DNA of 64,000 nt from Caldisericota bacterium (GTDB lineage Bacteria; Caldisericota; JANLFM01), in NCBI GenBank assembly GCA_024655965.1, contig JANLFL010000003.1:62001-126000 (forward strand), read 5' to 3'. A program made the translations under genes and the position numbers. Of the stretch, positions 52,219 through 60,078 are shown one piece after another (within the stretch, counting starts at the first letter, position 1; each line of letters starts with the position of its first letter). Below the pieces are notes generated by a model. It did no database searches, was not told the DNA's origin, and saw only the letters and a program-made list of their open reading frames with translations.

Positions 52219-53397
52219 TTGGCAGGAGATTCAATTTACTCAAAGAGGATGCAGGTCTGCGGGACGGAAACCGCTTTTGAGGTTTTAGCCCGGGCCAAAG
52301 CACTCGAGGCAAAGGGAAAGAAAGTGATCCACCTGGAAATCGGGGAACCTGATTTCGATACCCCTCAGAACATCAAGCAAGCGGCAATCAAGGCATTGAA
52401 TGAAGGATACACACACTACACCCCCGCGGCGGGAATCCTGCAGGTGAGGGAGGCGGTGGCCAATTATGTCTCCCGCACAAGGGGAATCCAGGTGGAGCCG
52501 GATGAAGTGGTGATCACTCCTGGGGGAAAACCGATCATGTCCTTCGTCATCCTGGCTCTAATCGACGAGGGGGACGAGGTCATTTACCAAAACCCTTCTT
52601 ACCCCATTTATGAATCCATGATCCACTTCACCGGGGGCAAACCTGTCCCCATTCCCTTGAAAGAGGAACTCGACTTCCGCCTTGATGTGGGCGAACTTAA
52701 GAGGCTCATTTCCCCTCGCACAAAGTTGATCATCCTTAACTCTCCCCATAACCCCACCGGAGGGGTTCTTTCCCGGAGGGATCTGGAAGAGATTGCTGAG
52801 GCCGTCCAGGGGCGAGATATCTATATTCTTTCCGATGAGATCTACAGCCGGATAATTTATGATGGAGAGCACTTTTCACCTGCTTCCATTCCCGGGATGA
52901 AGGATCAGGTGGTGATCCTTGACGGTTTCTCCAAGACCTACGCCATGACGGGGTGGAGACTTGGTTACGGAGTAATGAACAAAGACCTGGCTTCCAGGAT
53001 CACCCGGCTGATGGTGAACTTTGTCTCCTGCAGCACCGCCTTCGTGCAGATGGCGGGGATCGAGGCATTGAAAGGTCCCCAGGATGAAGCGGAGAAAATG
53101 GTCCAGGAATTTAGAAGGAGAAGGGACATCATTGTCCAAGGCCTCAACGAGATTCCCGGCGTTTCCTGCAAACTCCCAAGGGGTGCTTTTTACGCTTTCC
53201 CAAATATCAAGTCATTTGGAAAGCCCTCCAAGGAAATTGCCGACTACCTGCTCAATGAAGCGGGGGTTGCTTGCCTTGCTGGGACCGCCTTCGGGGAATA
53301 CGGGGAAGGTTACCTCAGGCTCTCCTATGCAAACTCGGTGGAAAATATCCAGGAAGCCCTGAAAATGATGAGGGAAGCCCTGGCAAAAATTTCTTGA
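52219..53397 (+). CDS. Class I/II PLP aminotransferase (AspC/PatA-like)
   Basis: About 392 residues. VIHLEIGEPDFDTP, YTHYTPAAGILQVREAVA, NSPHNPTGGV, 'YILSDEIYSRIIYDG' and the PLP lysine in GFSKTYAMTGWRLGY (codon at 52933) define a fold-type I subgroup Ia aminotransferase. Aspartate or a broad amino-acid specificity is likely. TTG 52219 is preferred: AAAGGAG is eight bases upstream, whereas ATG 52198 in the same frame has no site. It follows btuD by about 40 bp but is not obviously part of that regulation. Confidence 0.88.
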   Translation: MAGDSIYSKRMQVCGTETAFEVLARAKALEAKGKKVIHLEIGEPDFDTPQNIKQAAIKALNEGYTHYTPAAGILQVREAVANYVSRTRGIQVEPDEVVITPGGKPIMSFVILALIDEGDEVIYQNPSYPIYESMIHFTGGKPVPIPLKEELDFRLDVGELKRLISPRTKLIILNSPHNPTGGVLSRRDLEEIAEAVQGRDIYILSDEIYSRIIYDGEHFSPASIPGMKDQVVILDGFSKTYAMTGWRLGYGVMNKDLASRITRLMVNFVSCSTAFVQMAGIEALKGPQDEAEKMVQEFRRRRDIIVQGLNEIPGVSCKLPRGAFYAFPNIKSFGKPSKEIADYLLNEAGVACLAGTAFGEYGEGYLRLSYANSVENIQEALKMMREALAKIS

Positions 53398-53431
53398 AGT
53401 GAATGGGGCTTATTGATACCATAAGTAATCA

Positions 53432-53507
53432 GGGCGGATGGCTCAGCGGCTAGAGCACTTGCTTCACACGCAAGGGGTCACAGGTTCGAATCCTGTTCCG
53501 CCCACCA
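53432..53507 (+). tRNA. tRNA-Val (anticodon CAC)
   Basis: A 76-nt cloverleaf with encoded CCA: acceptor GGGCGGA/TCCGCCC, D-arm GGCTCAGCGGCTAGAGC, anticodon stem-loop TTGC TTCACAC GCAA, T-arm ACAGG TTCGAAT CCTGT, discriminator A. Confidence 0.95.
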
Positions 53508-53550
53508 GTGACAACCTACTTCAAAATTTAATATAATGCATTCGGATCGA

Positions 53551-53626
53551 GCGGGAATAGCTCAGTTGGTAGAGCATCACCTTGCCAAGGTGAGGGTCGC
53601 GGGTTCGAGTCCCGTTTCCCGCTCCA
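53551..53626 (+). tRNA. tRNA-Gly (anticodon GCC)
   Basis: A 76-nt cloverleaf with encoded CCA: acceptor GCGGGAA/TTCCCGC, anticodon stem-loop CACC TTGCCAA GGTG, T-arm GCGGG TTCGAGT CCCGT, discriminator T. It follows tRNA-Val by 43 bp. Confidence 0.96.
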
Positions 53627-53627
53627 T

Positions 53628-53945
53628 TCATTTCGAATAACTGACGATAAAAAATCCCCCGTTTTTGCGGATTCCCTTCAACTGCGCCATGATTTGCTCG
53701 AGGGTTAATCCTTCAGTCAAAGTGTATTTTCCGGCGTGGGAGATATAAGTTATCGTGTAGCCACCCTCGAGCATCTTTTTTGCTTCCTCTTCGAACTGGG
53801 CCTCATCCTGGTAAATTTTTGTTAAAACTGCCCCGGGCTGTCTTAAGATCCTGGATTTCGCCCGGGAATAACGCAGGAAGAGGTAGTATCCCAGAAAGAG
53901 GACCACCAGAATGACGATTACCGCTATTATTCCTTCAATCCCCAT
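53628..53945 (-). CDS. Small single-pass membrane protein, unknown
   Basis: A 105-residue protein: an N-terminal membrane helix (IIAVIVILVVLFLGYYLFL, about residues 6-24), a basic stop-transfer, and a cytosolic domain of about 75 residues ending 'NGGFFIVSYSK'. I do not recognise the family. It ends 2 bp from tRNA-Gly on the opposite strand and is 36 bp downstream of the sensor kinase, so it may be cotranscribed with it. Confidence 0.6.
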   Translation of the reverse strand: MGIEGIIAVIVILVVLFLGYYLFLRYSRAKSRILRQPGAVLTKIYQDEAQFEEEAKKMLEGGYTITYISHAGKYTLTEGLTLEQIMAQLKGIRKNGGFFIVSYSK

Positions 53946-53981
53946 GCCTCTGTTTTACAAAAAAACCCGAGGGAAAGGAAG

Positions 53982-56201
53982 TCAGGGATTTCGAACCCCA
54001 AGAGGGAGTTTTAAAAGGATTTTTGTCCCCTTTCCCGGGGAGCTTTCTAAAAGGATTTTTCCCCCGTGTCTTTCAATAATTAGTTTGGAAACATATAAAC
54101 CCAGGCCTGTCCCGGGGATTGATTTTCCCTCCAAATTTTTTCCCCTATAAAACGGATTGAAGAGTTGCTTCTGGTCTTCCGGGGGAATCCCGCTTCCCTG
54201 GTCTGCAATGGCAATTTCTATGGAACCACCTTTAATTCCCACCCCAACACTGACTTTTTTCCCGTTGGGAGAGAATTTTATCGCGTTGGAAACCAAATTT
54301 GAGATAGCTTTCCTCATCCCATCGGGGTCCAGGTGTATTGGGGGGATTTCCCCCTTGGTTTTTAAAGAGAAAGAGACCCCCTTTGTCTGGGCGTAGGGTT
54401 TGAAATCCTCCAGTATATCTTTCAAGAAGACCACCAGATCAATTGGCGCCAAGTTTATCCTTTTGAGGTGTTCGGCAGTTTTTTGACTTTCAATTAAATT
54501 TTCGATCAAAGCAAGGAGGCGGTCCAGGTTTCTCTTCAAGATTGGCTCGTACTCTCGGAAGCGTTTTCCCAGAGTTTCCGGTGGAGATGAGCCAACCAAT
54601 TCCAGTGCCGAAAGAAGGGCGAGAACAGGAGTCTTTAACTCGTGGGAGACCGAATAGAAAAAATCCTCCTTGGCTTTTCTGATTTCCTCTTGGGCAAACT
54701 TGGTCTGGGATAAATCCTGGGTCATGGTAACAATACGGTCGACTTTTCCATCTTTGCCTTTTAAGGAATAAAAATAGAGAGACAACCACGCCCCCTCCCG
54801 TGGGCCAACTCCGGTGACTTTCACCTCGGGAATCCAGAGTTTTCCGCCTTTTTTCATTATTTCTTTAATCTTGGGGATGTATTCCTTTAGATAGGGGATT
54901 CTTTCGGGGAAGGGTTCACTTTTGGATTTTTGCTCCATTTCCCAAACCTGTTCCTCGGAAACTCCCCAGAGCTTTCTCCAGGCTTCGTTGACAAATACAA
55001 GGTCTCCCGACGGCTTCCTCACGGAGATCGCCAGAGGGGAGTTTGCGATTATCGCCTCGAGGTTGGCATGGGCTATCCGGGATTCCTCTTCCGCTTTCTT
55101 CAACCTGGTGATATCCAGAGCTGCATCCACCACCATTTGAATTTCCCCATGCTCATCCTTTATGGGAACCGCCCGGGAGAGCCACCATCTTAGGTCTGGA
55201 GTCATTACTTCGGCAAATTTAAAAGTCCCGTTTTTCAGGGCTTGTTCCACAGGGCACCCCTCGCAAGGCTTGTTTCTTCTATACCAGAGTTTGTAACAAA
55301 CCTTTCCAATGGCTTTCTCGAGGGGAAGGTTTAAATTCTTTAAAGCCGCCTTGTTTGCCCAAAGGATCCTGCGGTTCTTATCGTGGAGGGAAATTGATTC
55401 TTCCAGAGAATCAAGGATTAAGGCCCTTTCTTCCTCCAGGATCTTTATTTTTTCCTCTTTTTCTTTCTCTTGCGTAATGTCTACCAGAATCCCCTCGATG
55501 AAAGGCCCATTATTTCCCCGTGATTTTACAAGATAGGAATTTTCCCGGACCGTGATTGTCCTTCCGTCTTTCCTTTTCAGTTTAAATTCCCGGTTTATCA
55601 ACTCCTTCTTTTTCAGCAGGGCCTCAAGGAACTCCTGTCTCTGGACTGGCTCCAGGTAGTGTTTTTGCACAGGAATTGAAAGAAGCTCTTCCTCCGAGGA
55701 ATACCCAAGGATTTTCACCAAAGCGGGATTGGCTTTTAGGAGTTTCCCGTCCATGGTTGTCCTGAAGACTCCTACCGGGAGGTTTAAAAAGAGTGATTGA
55801 TAGTGATTTTCTTCGGAATAACCGCCTCTCTCTTTCTCTGTCCTTTTTGGAAACAATGCCCCTTCTATTGTTGAAATGGAGTTCCCTTCCAAAATGGGGA
55901 TTAGGACGGCTTCAAATGAGATTTCTCCTCTTCTTGGCGCGGTCAACCGGAATTTAAAGTTTGTCCTTTGCCCGGCAATAGCCTTTTGGAAAGCTTCTCT
56001 CCAAGCTTCGCTTGTTCTTTTGGGAAGCAAGGAGAAAAAGTCTTCTATTTTTTGAGGGATGGCCTTGGGAAATCCAAAAAAGTAAGCTAATTGAGGATCA
56101 ATTTCGATTCTCCAATCCGCTTCGCTTTTTATTGCCCGGAAGAACACGGGTTTCCAATTTCCTTTCCCGGCTTTGGGAGAAAGGCATTTCTTGGTTTTCA
56201 T
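53982..56201 (-). CDS. Multi-PAS sensor histidine kinase
   Basis: A 739-residue soluble kinase. An N-terminal region (about 20-125) is PAS-like; at least three further PAS domains follow ('GVFRTTMDGKLLKANPALVK', 'SISLHDKNRRILWANKAALK', 'LAISVRKPSGDLVFVNEAWR'). The second of these three carries a cysteine cluster, C302 and C313-x-x-C316. HisKA has SVSHELKTP (His520), and the HATPase shows LVSNAIKFS, DQGSGIPP and GTGLGLYVSKLI. No response regulator adjoins it. ATG 56201 lacks a clear ribosome-binding site. The signal is probably cytosolic, perhaps redox or metal. Confidence 0.9.
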   Translation of the reverse strand: MKTKKCLSPKAGKGNWKPVFFRAIKSEADWRIEIDPQLAYFFGFPKAIPQKIEDFFSLLPKRTSEAWREAFQKAIAGQRTNFKFRLTAPRRGEISFEAVLIPILEGNSISTIEGALFPKRTEKERGGYSEENHYQSLFLNLPVGVFRTTMDGKLLKANPALVKILGYSSEEELLSIPVQKHYLEPVQRQEFLEALLKKKELINREFKLKRKDGRTITVRENSYLVKSRGNNGPFIEGILVDITQEKEKEEKIKILEEERALILDSLEESISLHDKNRRILWANKAALKNLNLPLEKAIGKVCYKLWYRRNKPCEGCPVEQALKNGTFKFAEVMTPDLRWWLSRAVPIKDEHGEIQMVVDAALDITRLKKAEEESRIAHANLEAIIANSPLAISVRKPSGDLVFVNEAWRKLWGVSEEQVWEMEQKSKSEPFPERIPYLKEYIPKIKEIMKKGGKLWIPEVKVTGVGPREGAWLSLYFYSLKGKDGKVDRIVTMTQDLSQTKFAQEEIRKAKEDFFYSVSHELKTPVLALLSALELVGSSPPETLGKRFREYEPILKRNLDRLLALIENLIESQKTAEHLKRINLAPIDLVVFLKDILEDFKPYAQTKGVSFSLKTKGEIPPIHLDPDGMRKAISNLVSNAIKFSPNGKKVSVGVGIKGGSIEIAIADQGSGIPPEDQKQLFNPFYRGKNLEGKSIPGTGLGLYVSKLIIERHGGKILLESSPGKGTKILLKLPLGVRNP

Positions 56202-56657
56202 TGGGGAAATTTTATTACAATTTTAGAGGAATTTCCACTTGGTGTACTAAATTGGTTTGAACCTTTCCAGCAGTGAGGTGTCCAGGTTATTTTCCAACTT
56301 TTCTCCTACAATTAGTTAATATTTAATTCCTCTAACAAGGATTAAAACTTTGGAAAATTCCATTTTTGCCATTCCTTTGGCCAAATAAATCCCCTTGTTT
56401 TTTAAGTATCCATTGAAGTGAGGCAAAAGAAAGATTACAATCATTATTGTGGAACGAGGTAAGGCTTTTTGAGGGCTCAGAATTTTTTTCCTCTGCAAAA
56501 AACCTTTTTTTCTGCCCCTCAGATTCTACAAGTTGACCCTATGGTTCTCCGGTTCTTTATGGCTTATATGGTTTTTTTCCTCGGGAATTAAGGCCCCCAA
56601 GGTTCCATTAATCTCCAGGAATTAAAATTAATGAGATTGCCAAAAGAGGAGGGAAAA
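56202..56657. other. Intergenic region, no gene seen
   Basis: About 456 bp between the divergent kinase and DUF4389 genes. It is A/T- and homopolymer-rich. A TTGACC at about 56534 with a weak TTTATG 17 bp on could be a promoter for the DUF4389 gene, but this is not strong. I see no RNA gene, repeat or convincing small ORF. Confidence 0.5.
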
Positions 56658-57314
56658 ATGTCTGAATTTAATGTAAAGGAAGAGACGGGAAACTCCTTTC
56701 CCGCAACTTTGGAAGTGGATTACCCGGATAGGAAATTGAACTGGTTGACCAGCTTTTTCCGCTTGTTCACTGTAATTCCCATCGCAATCATTCTCGGGCT
56801 TCTGGCAAACGGGACTATCCGCTGGGGGACTCCATCCGAGGGTTGGAGTATTGTTATTACAACTGGGGGGATGATTTTTCTACCTCTGGTATTAATGATT
56901 CTGTTTCGCCAAAAGTACCCAAAGTGGTGGTTCGACTGGAACCTTAATTTCTCCCGGTTCTCATACCGGGTAATGTCTTACCTTCTCCTTTTGAGGGATG
57001 AATATCCTTCAACGGATGAAGAGCAGGCGGTTCATTTAAATCTGGTTTACCCCGATGCAAAGAAGGAACTTAATCGGTACTTGCCCTTGATTAAGTGGCT
57101 TCTCGCCCTTCCCCATTGGATCCTCTTGGCCTTTTTGAGTTTTTTTGGAATTTTCGTTTGGCTTCTCGCCTGGTTCTCCATTATTTTCACGGGCCGTTAC
57201 CCAAAAGGCCTTTTTGACTACATGGTAGGGCTTCTTCGGTGGTCTTTTAGGGTTCAGGCCTATGCCTTCCTCCTAATTACTGATAAGTACCCTCCTTTCT
57301 CAATGGCTGCTTAA
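56658..57314 (+). CDS. DUF4389 family membrane protein
   Basis: A 218-residue protein made of two similar halves. Each begins with a YPD segment (VDYPDRKLNWLTSFFRLFTVIP and VYPDAKKELNRYLPLIKWL) followed by paired membrane helices, the DUF4389 pattern. Function is unknown. ATG 56658 is chosen because GAGGAGGG lies just upstream; an in-frame ATG at 56631 has no site. Confidence 0.88.
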   Translation: MSEFNVKEETGNSFPATLEVDYPDRKLNWLTSFFRLFTVIPIAIILGLLANGTIRWGTPSEGWSIVITTGGMIFLPLVLMILFRQKYPKWWFDWNLNFSRFSYRVMSYLLLLRDEYPSTDEEQAVHLNLVYPDAKKELNRYLPLIKWLLALPHWILLAFLSFFGIFVWLLAWFSIIFTGRYPKGLFDYMVGLLRWSFRVQAYAFLLITDKYPPFSMAA

Positions 57315-57386
57315 TAAAAACCCAGTTTCCCAGGGGTTCAATTCCCCTATGGGGGAACCCTGGCCTATATATAAAATTTTCATAAG

Positions 57387-57414
57387 AGGGTTTTTCCTTT
57401 AACCCTGTTTTTTT
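57387..57414 (+). terminator. Intrinsic terminator after the DUF4389 gene
   Basis: AGGGTT (57387-57392) pairs with AACCCT (57401-57406) over an 8-base loop, followed by G and seven T. It separates the DUF4389 transcript from the SorC operon. A second, bulged hairpin (57330-57363) lies upstream without a T-run. Confidence 0.65.
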
Positions 57415-57523
57415 CCATTTGTTTTCCGGGAAAGGTTGATCTTCAAGGAATTTTTAAATTTCAAAAAATTTTTTTTCTTCATCTCCTATTTGCCATGAAA
57501 CTTGGTAAAATAATTTAAGTGAA

Positions 57524-57556
57524 TGCACAAATTCTCAATTGGTGAAAAATTGTGCA
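57524..57556 (+). promoter_or_regulatory. Inverted repeat overlapping the SorC-type gene start, candidate operator
   Basis: TGCACAAATT (57524-57533) and AAATTGTGCA (57547-57556) form a near-perfect inverted repeat (9 of 10 positions) with a 13-bp spacer. It covers the GTG start at 57552. It is a plausible site for autoregulation by the SorC-family protein; direct binding is inference. Confidence 0.5.
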
Positions 57557-58559
57557 AAAAGGGAGAATAGTCTTTCAAAATTCTTTACCGGTTGAAGGAG
57601 ATCTCCAGAACCCCTCTAATTACCATTTGATGTTGGAGGTTTCCCTGAAGTATTACGTTGAAGAGCTTAACCAGGATACGATCTCCAAGGAACTCCACAT
57701 CTCCCGAAGCAAAGTCAGCCGGCTGTTGAAGCAGGCAAGGGAAGAGGGTTTAGTCGAAATTCGAATCAGAACCATTTCCCGTCCATTTTACGAGCTGGAG
57801 GAGAGTTTAAAAAGAGAGTTCCATCTTAAAGAGGTTTTCCTTGTGCCCGAACAATCAGATATTGCTTTGCAAAGGGAATTAATTGCCAAATCCGCGGCCA
57901 ATTTTCTGGAGCAAAGGATTCAGGAGGGATCAGTAATCGCTGTGGGAATGGGGCGGAACGTGGGGGAAATTCCCAAGCATTTCAGGCCTTTAAAGCCTAT
58001 CAACGCTACTTTTGTAAGTGCAATGGGAGGTTCAACCAAACTTGAAAGTTATCTTAACCCCAACACCATTTCCCATTCTTTGGCAATGAAATGCGGAGGG
58101 AAGTCCCTGGCTCTTTATGTTCCCGCGTTTGTAAAAAGCGAGACAATCAGGGAGAACCTTTTTAATGACCTGATACTCCAAGAGACTTTTTCTCGGGCTA
58201 AAAGGGCTGATATGGCAGTAGTAGGAATTGGAACTCCCTCCGCTGATTGCACATTGGTAAAAATGGAATGCCTTTCCGTAAAGGAGGTGAAGAAGTTAAT
58301 AAAGGAAGGGGCCGTGGGGGATATTTTGGGTTACTTTTTTGATCGGAACGGGATTCCGGTTAAATCAGACCTTGCCTCTCGGTTAATTGGCCTAACTCTT
58401 GACGACCTGGCGAAAATTCCTTTCGTAATAGGGGTTGTCAGCGAGCCGGAGAAGGTCACCGGAGTCCTTGGGGCTTTAAGGACAGGAATAATTAAAATGC
58501 TCATTACCAGTTCCACGATTGCTCAATTGGTATTGGAATTGAATTCCCTACCCGGGTAA
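57552..58559 (+). CDS. SorC/DeoR-type sugar-binding transcriptional regulator
   Basis: A 335-residue regulator. The N-terminal HTH (about residues 30-75) reads LKYYVEELNQDTISKELHIS and 'RSKVSRLLKQAREEGLVEI', typical of SorC proteins. The C-terminal effector domain contains VIAVGMGRNVGEIP, 'ATFVSAMGGSTKLE', ADMAVVGIGTP and 'GAVGDILGYFFDRNG', the SorC sugar-phosphate-binding pattern. It should sense a phosphorylated sugar or sugar acid and control the operon that follows 119 bp downstream. The start is uncertain: GTG 57552 has no site and lies within an inverted repeat. Confidence 0.9.
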   Translation: MQKGRIVFQNSLPVEGDLQNPSNYHLMLEVSLKYYVEELNQDTISKELHISRSKVSRLLKQAREEGLVEIRIRTISRPFYELEESLKREFHLKEVFLVPEQSDIALQRELIAKSAANFLEQRIQEGSVIAVGMGRNVGEIPKHFRPLKPINATFVSAMGGSTKLESYLNPNTISHSLAMKCGGKSLALYVPAFVKSETIRENLFNDLILQETFSRAKRADMAVVGIGTPSADCTLVKMECLSVKEVKKLIKEGAVGDILGYFFDRNGIPVKSDLASRLIGLTLDDLAKIPFVIGVVSEPEKVTGVLGALRTGIIKMLITSSTIAQLVLELNSLPG

Positions 58560-58560
58560 C

Positions 58561-58746
58561 TGAGGGAAAGAAAGGAGGAACGACTATTAAAGATTTTGAA
58601 GAAAGGAATCCCTTAAACTGGCTGTTTTTACCCGAATCAGTGAGCAAGGATGATGAGGGAAAGAAAGGAGGAACGACTATGAAAGATTTTGAAGAAAGGA
58701 ATCCCTTAAACTGGCTGTTTTTACCCGAATCAGTGAGCAAGGATGA
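58561..58746 (+). repeat. 93-bp tandem direct duplication at the RuBisCO-like gene start
   Basis: Two adjacent copies, 58561-58653 and 58654-58746, identical by eye except at one base. Copy 1 has ATT at 58586-58588 where copy 2 has ATG (58679-58681). Each contains the AAAGGAGG ribosome-binding site and the first codons of the RuBisCO-like gene. The period is 31 codons, so the frame stays open from copy 1 into copy 2. Confidence 0.95.
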
Positions 58747-60001
58747 CAATGTTGTGGCTACCTATGTTCTGGAGACCTCCCCCGATACCGATATCCTTTC
58801 AAAGAGTTTTGCTATTGCGGTTGAGCAGTCCACCGGTACTTGGATTGAAGTCCCTGCCGAGACTCCCGAACTTCGAAAACACCATATGGCAAAAGTCATC
58901 GGGATTTACGAACTCCCTTTCGTGGAAGATACCCCGCCCACTGACTTTAGGCATTTCTTGATTAAGATTGCTTTCCCCCTTGTGAACTTTGGGGCTCAAT
59001 TTCCCATGCTTTTAACCACGGTTGTTGGGAATATTTCATCTGCGGGAAAGATCAAACTGGTGGACCTCGAATTTCCTCTTGATTTCCTGAAAAGCATGCC
59101 AGGTCCGAAATTTGGCATTCAAGGGATAAGGGACCTTCTTGGAGTGTATGATCGGCCTCTTCTTAACAACATGATAAAACCTTGCACTGGTTTCCCGCCA
59201 GAGGTTGGCGCCAAACTTTTTTACGAGGTTGCCTCCGGAGGGGTGGATATTGTTAAGGATGATGAGCTTCTCGCCAATCCTCCCTTTAACCCCATCGAAA
59301 AACGGGTTAAATCCTACATGGAGATGGCCAAAAGGGTTTACGAAGAGACTGGAAACAAAGTCCTTTATACCGTAAACATCACCGATGAACCTGACAAATT
59401 GATTGAAAATGCTTATAAGGCAATTGAAGCGGGGGCAAATGCTTTGATGATCAATTTCCTAACAGCTGGCTTTTCCTCTTTAAAGGCTTTGGCGGAAAAT
59501 AAAGACATTAATGTGCCCATTCTGGGCCATCCTGATTTTGGTGGAGCAATTTCCTCTTCACCTTGGCACGGTATCGGCTCCCCTCTCCTTTTGGGAAAAT
59601 TCCCTCGAATTGCGGGAGCTGATTTAATTATCCTCCTCAGCCCTTACGGAAAATTCCCGGTTTTAAGAGACAGGTATCTTCAAACAGCACGGGCGATGAC
59701 CTCGCCCCTTGAGACGATAAAACAAACTTTTCCCATGCCCGCGGGAGGGATGTATCCCGGGATTGTGGAGGCGACATTAAAGGACTTGGGAACGGACTGC
59801 ATAATTTCCGCTGGCGGGGCAATCCACGGCCATCCCATGGGACCCAGGGCCGGGGCGAAGGCATTAAGGCAAGCCATCGAAGCCTATATGAACGGGATCC
59901 CCATTGAGGAGGCGGGGAAGGAACACCCTGAATTGAATTCCGCACTAAAAGCCTGGGGTTATTGGAAGGGAGGAGAAAGGAAGCTTTTCGACCTCCTCTG
60001 A
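58679..60001 (+). CDS. RuBisCO-like protein (form IV type)
   Basis: A 440-residue member of the RuBisCO large-subunit superfamily. Matching segments: EQSTGTW at 49-55, VVGN (N118), IKPCTGF (K167), GGVDIVKDDE with K193, D195, E196 as the carbamate and metal ligands, LGHPDFGGA (H284), YGKF (K325, loop-6 lysine) and 'AGGAIHGHPMG'. K177 of RuBisCO (KPKLG) is Cys169 here and the substrate-phosphate residues differ, so it is not a CO2-fixing enzyme. Form IV proteins act as enolases, isomerases or decarboxylases on sugar phosphates. ATG 58679 has AAAGGAGG upstream. It is the first enzyme of the SorC-linked operon. Confidence 0.9.
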   Translation: MKDFEERNPLNWLFLPESVSKDDNVVATYVLETSPDTDILSKSFAIAVEQSTGTWIEVPAETPELRKHHMAKVIGIYELPFVEDTPPTDFRHFLIKIAFPLVNFGAQFPMLLTTVVGNISSAGKIKLVDLEFPLDFLKSMPGPKFGIQGIRDLLGVYDRPLLNNMIKPCTGFPPEVGAKLFYEVASGGVDIVKDDELLANPPFNPIEKRVKSYMEMAKRVYEETGNKVLYTVNITDEPDKLIENAYKAIEAGANALMINFLTAGFSSLKALAENKDINVPILGHPDFGGAISSSPWHGIGSPLLLGKFPRIAGADLIILLSPYGKFPVLRDRYLQTARAMTSPLETIKQTFPMPAGGMYPGIVEATLKDLGTDCIISAGGAIHGHPMGPRAGAKALRQAIEAYMNGIPIEEAGKEHPELNSALKAWGYWKGGERKLFDLL

Positions 60002-60078
60002 TTTTTATTTTAGAAAGGAGGGGAGAGATTAAAAAGGTTGAACCGGGCAAATATTTTTAGATTTGGAGGTGAAAAACG

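Noticed and set aside
56316-56498. 60-codon minus-strand ORF in the long intergenic region
   Set aside because: No ribosome-binding site, irregular composition and no recognisable features.
57331-57348. tRNA T-arm remnant (GGGG TTCAATT CCCC)
   Set aside because: No acceptor, anticodon or D-arm sequence is found next to it; it is better explained as part of a bulged hairpin after the DUF4389 gene.
58561-58746. Start of a CRISPR-like repeat array
   Set aside because: Only two adjacent copies with no spacer, containing gene sequence; it is a simple tandem duplication.
58679-60001. A true CO2-fixing RuBisCO large subunit
   Set aside because: The carbamate lysine and metal ligands are kept, but the KPKLG lysine is a cysteine (KPCTG), the loop-6 and phosphate-binding segments differ, and no phosphoribulokinase or small subunit is present. 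It fits form IV.
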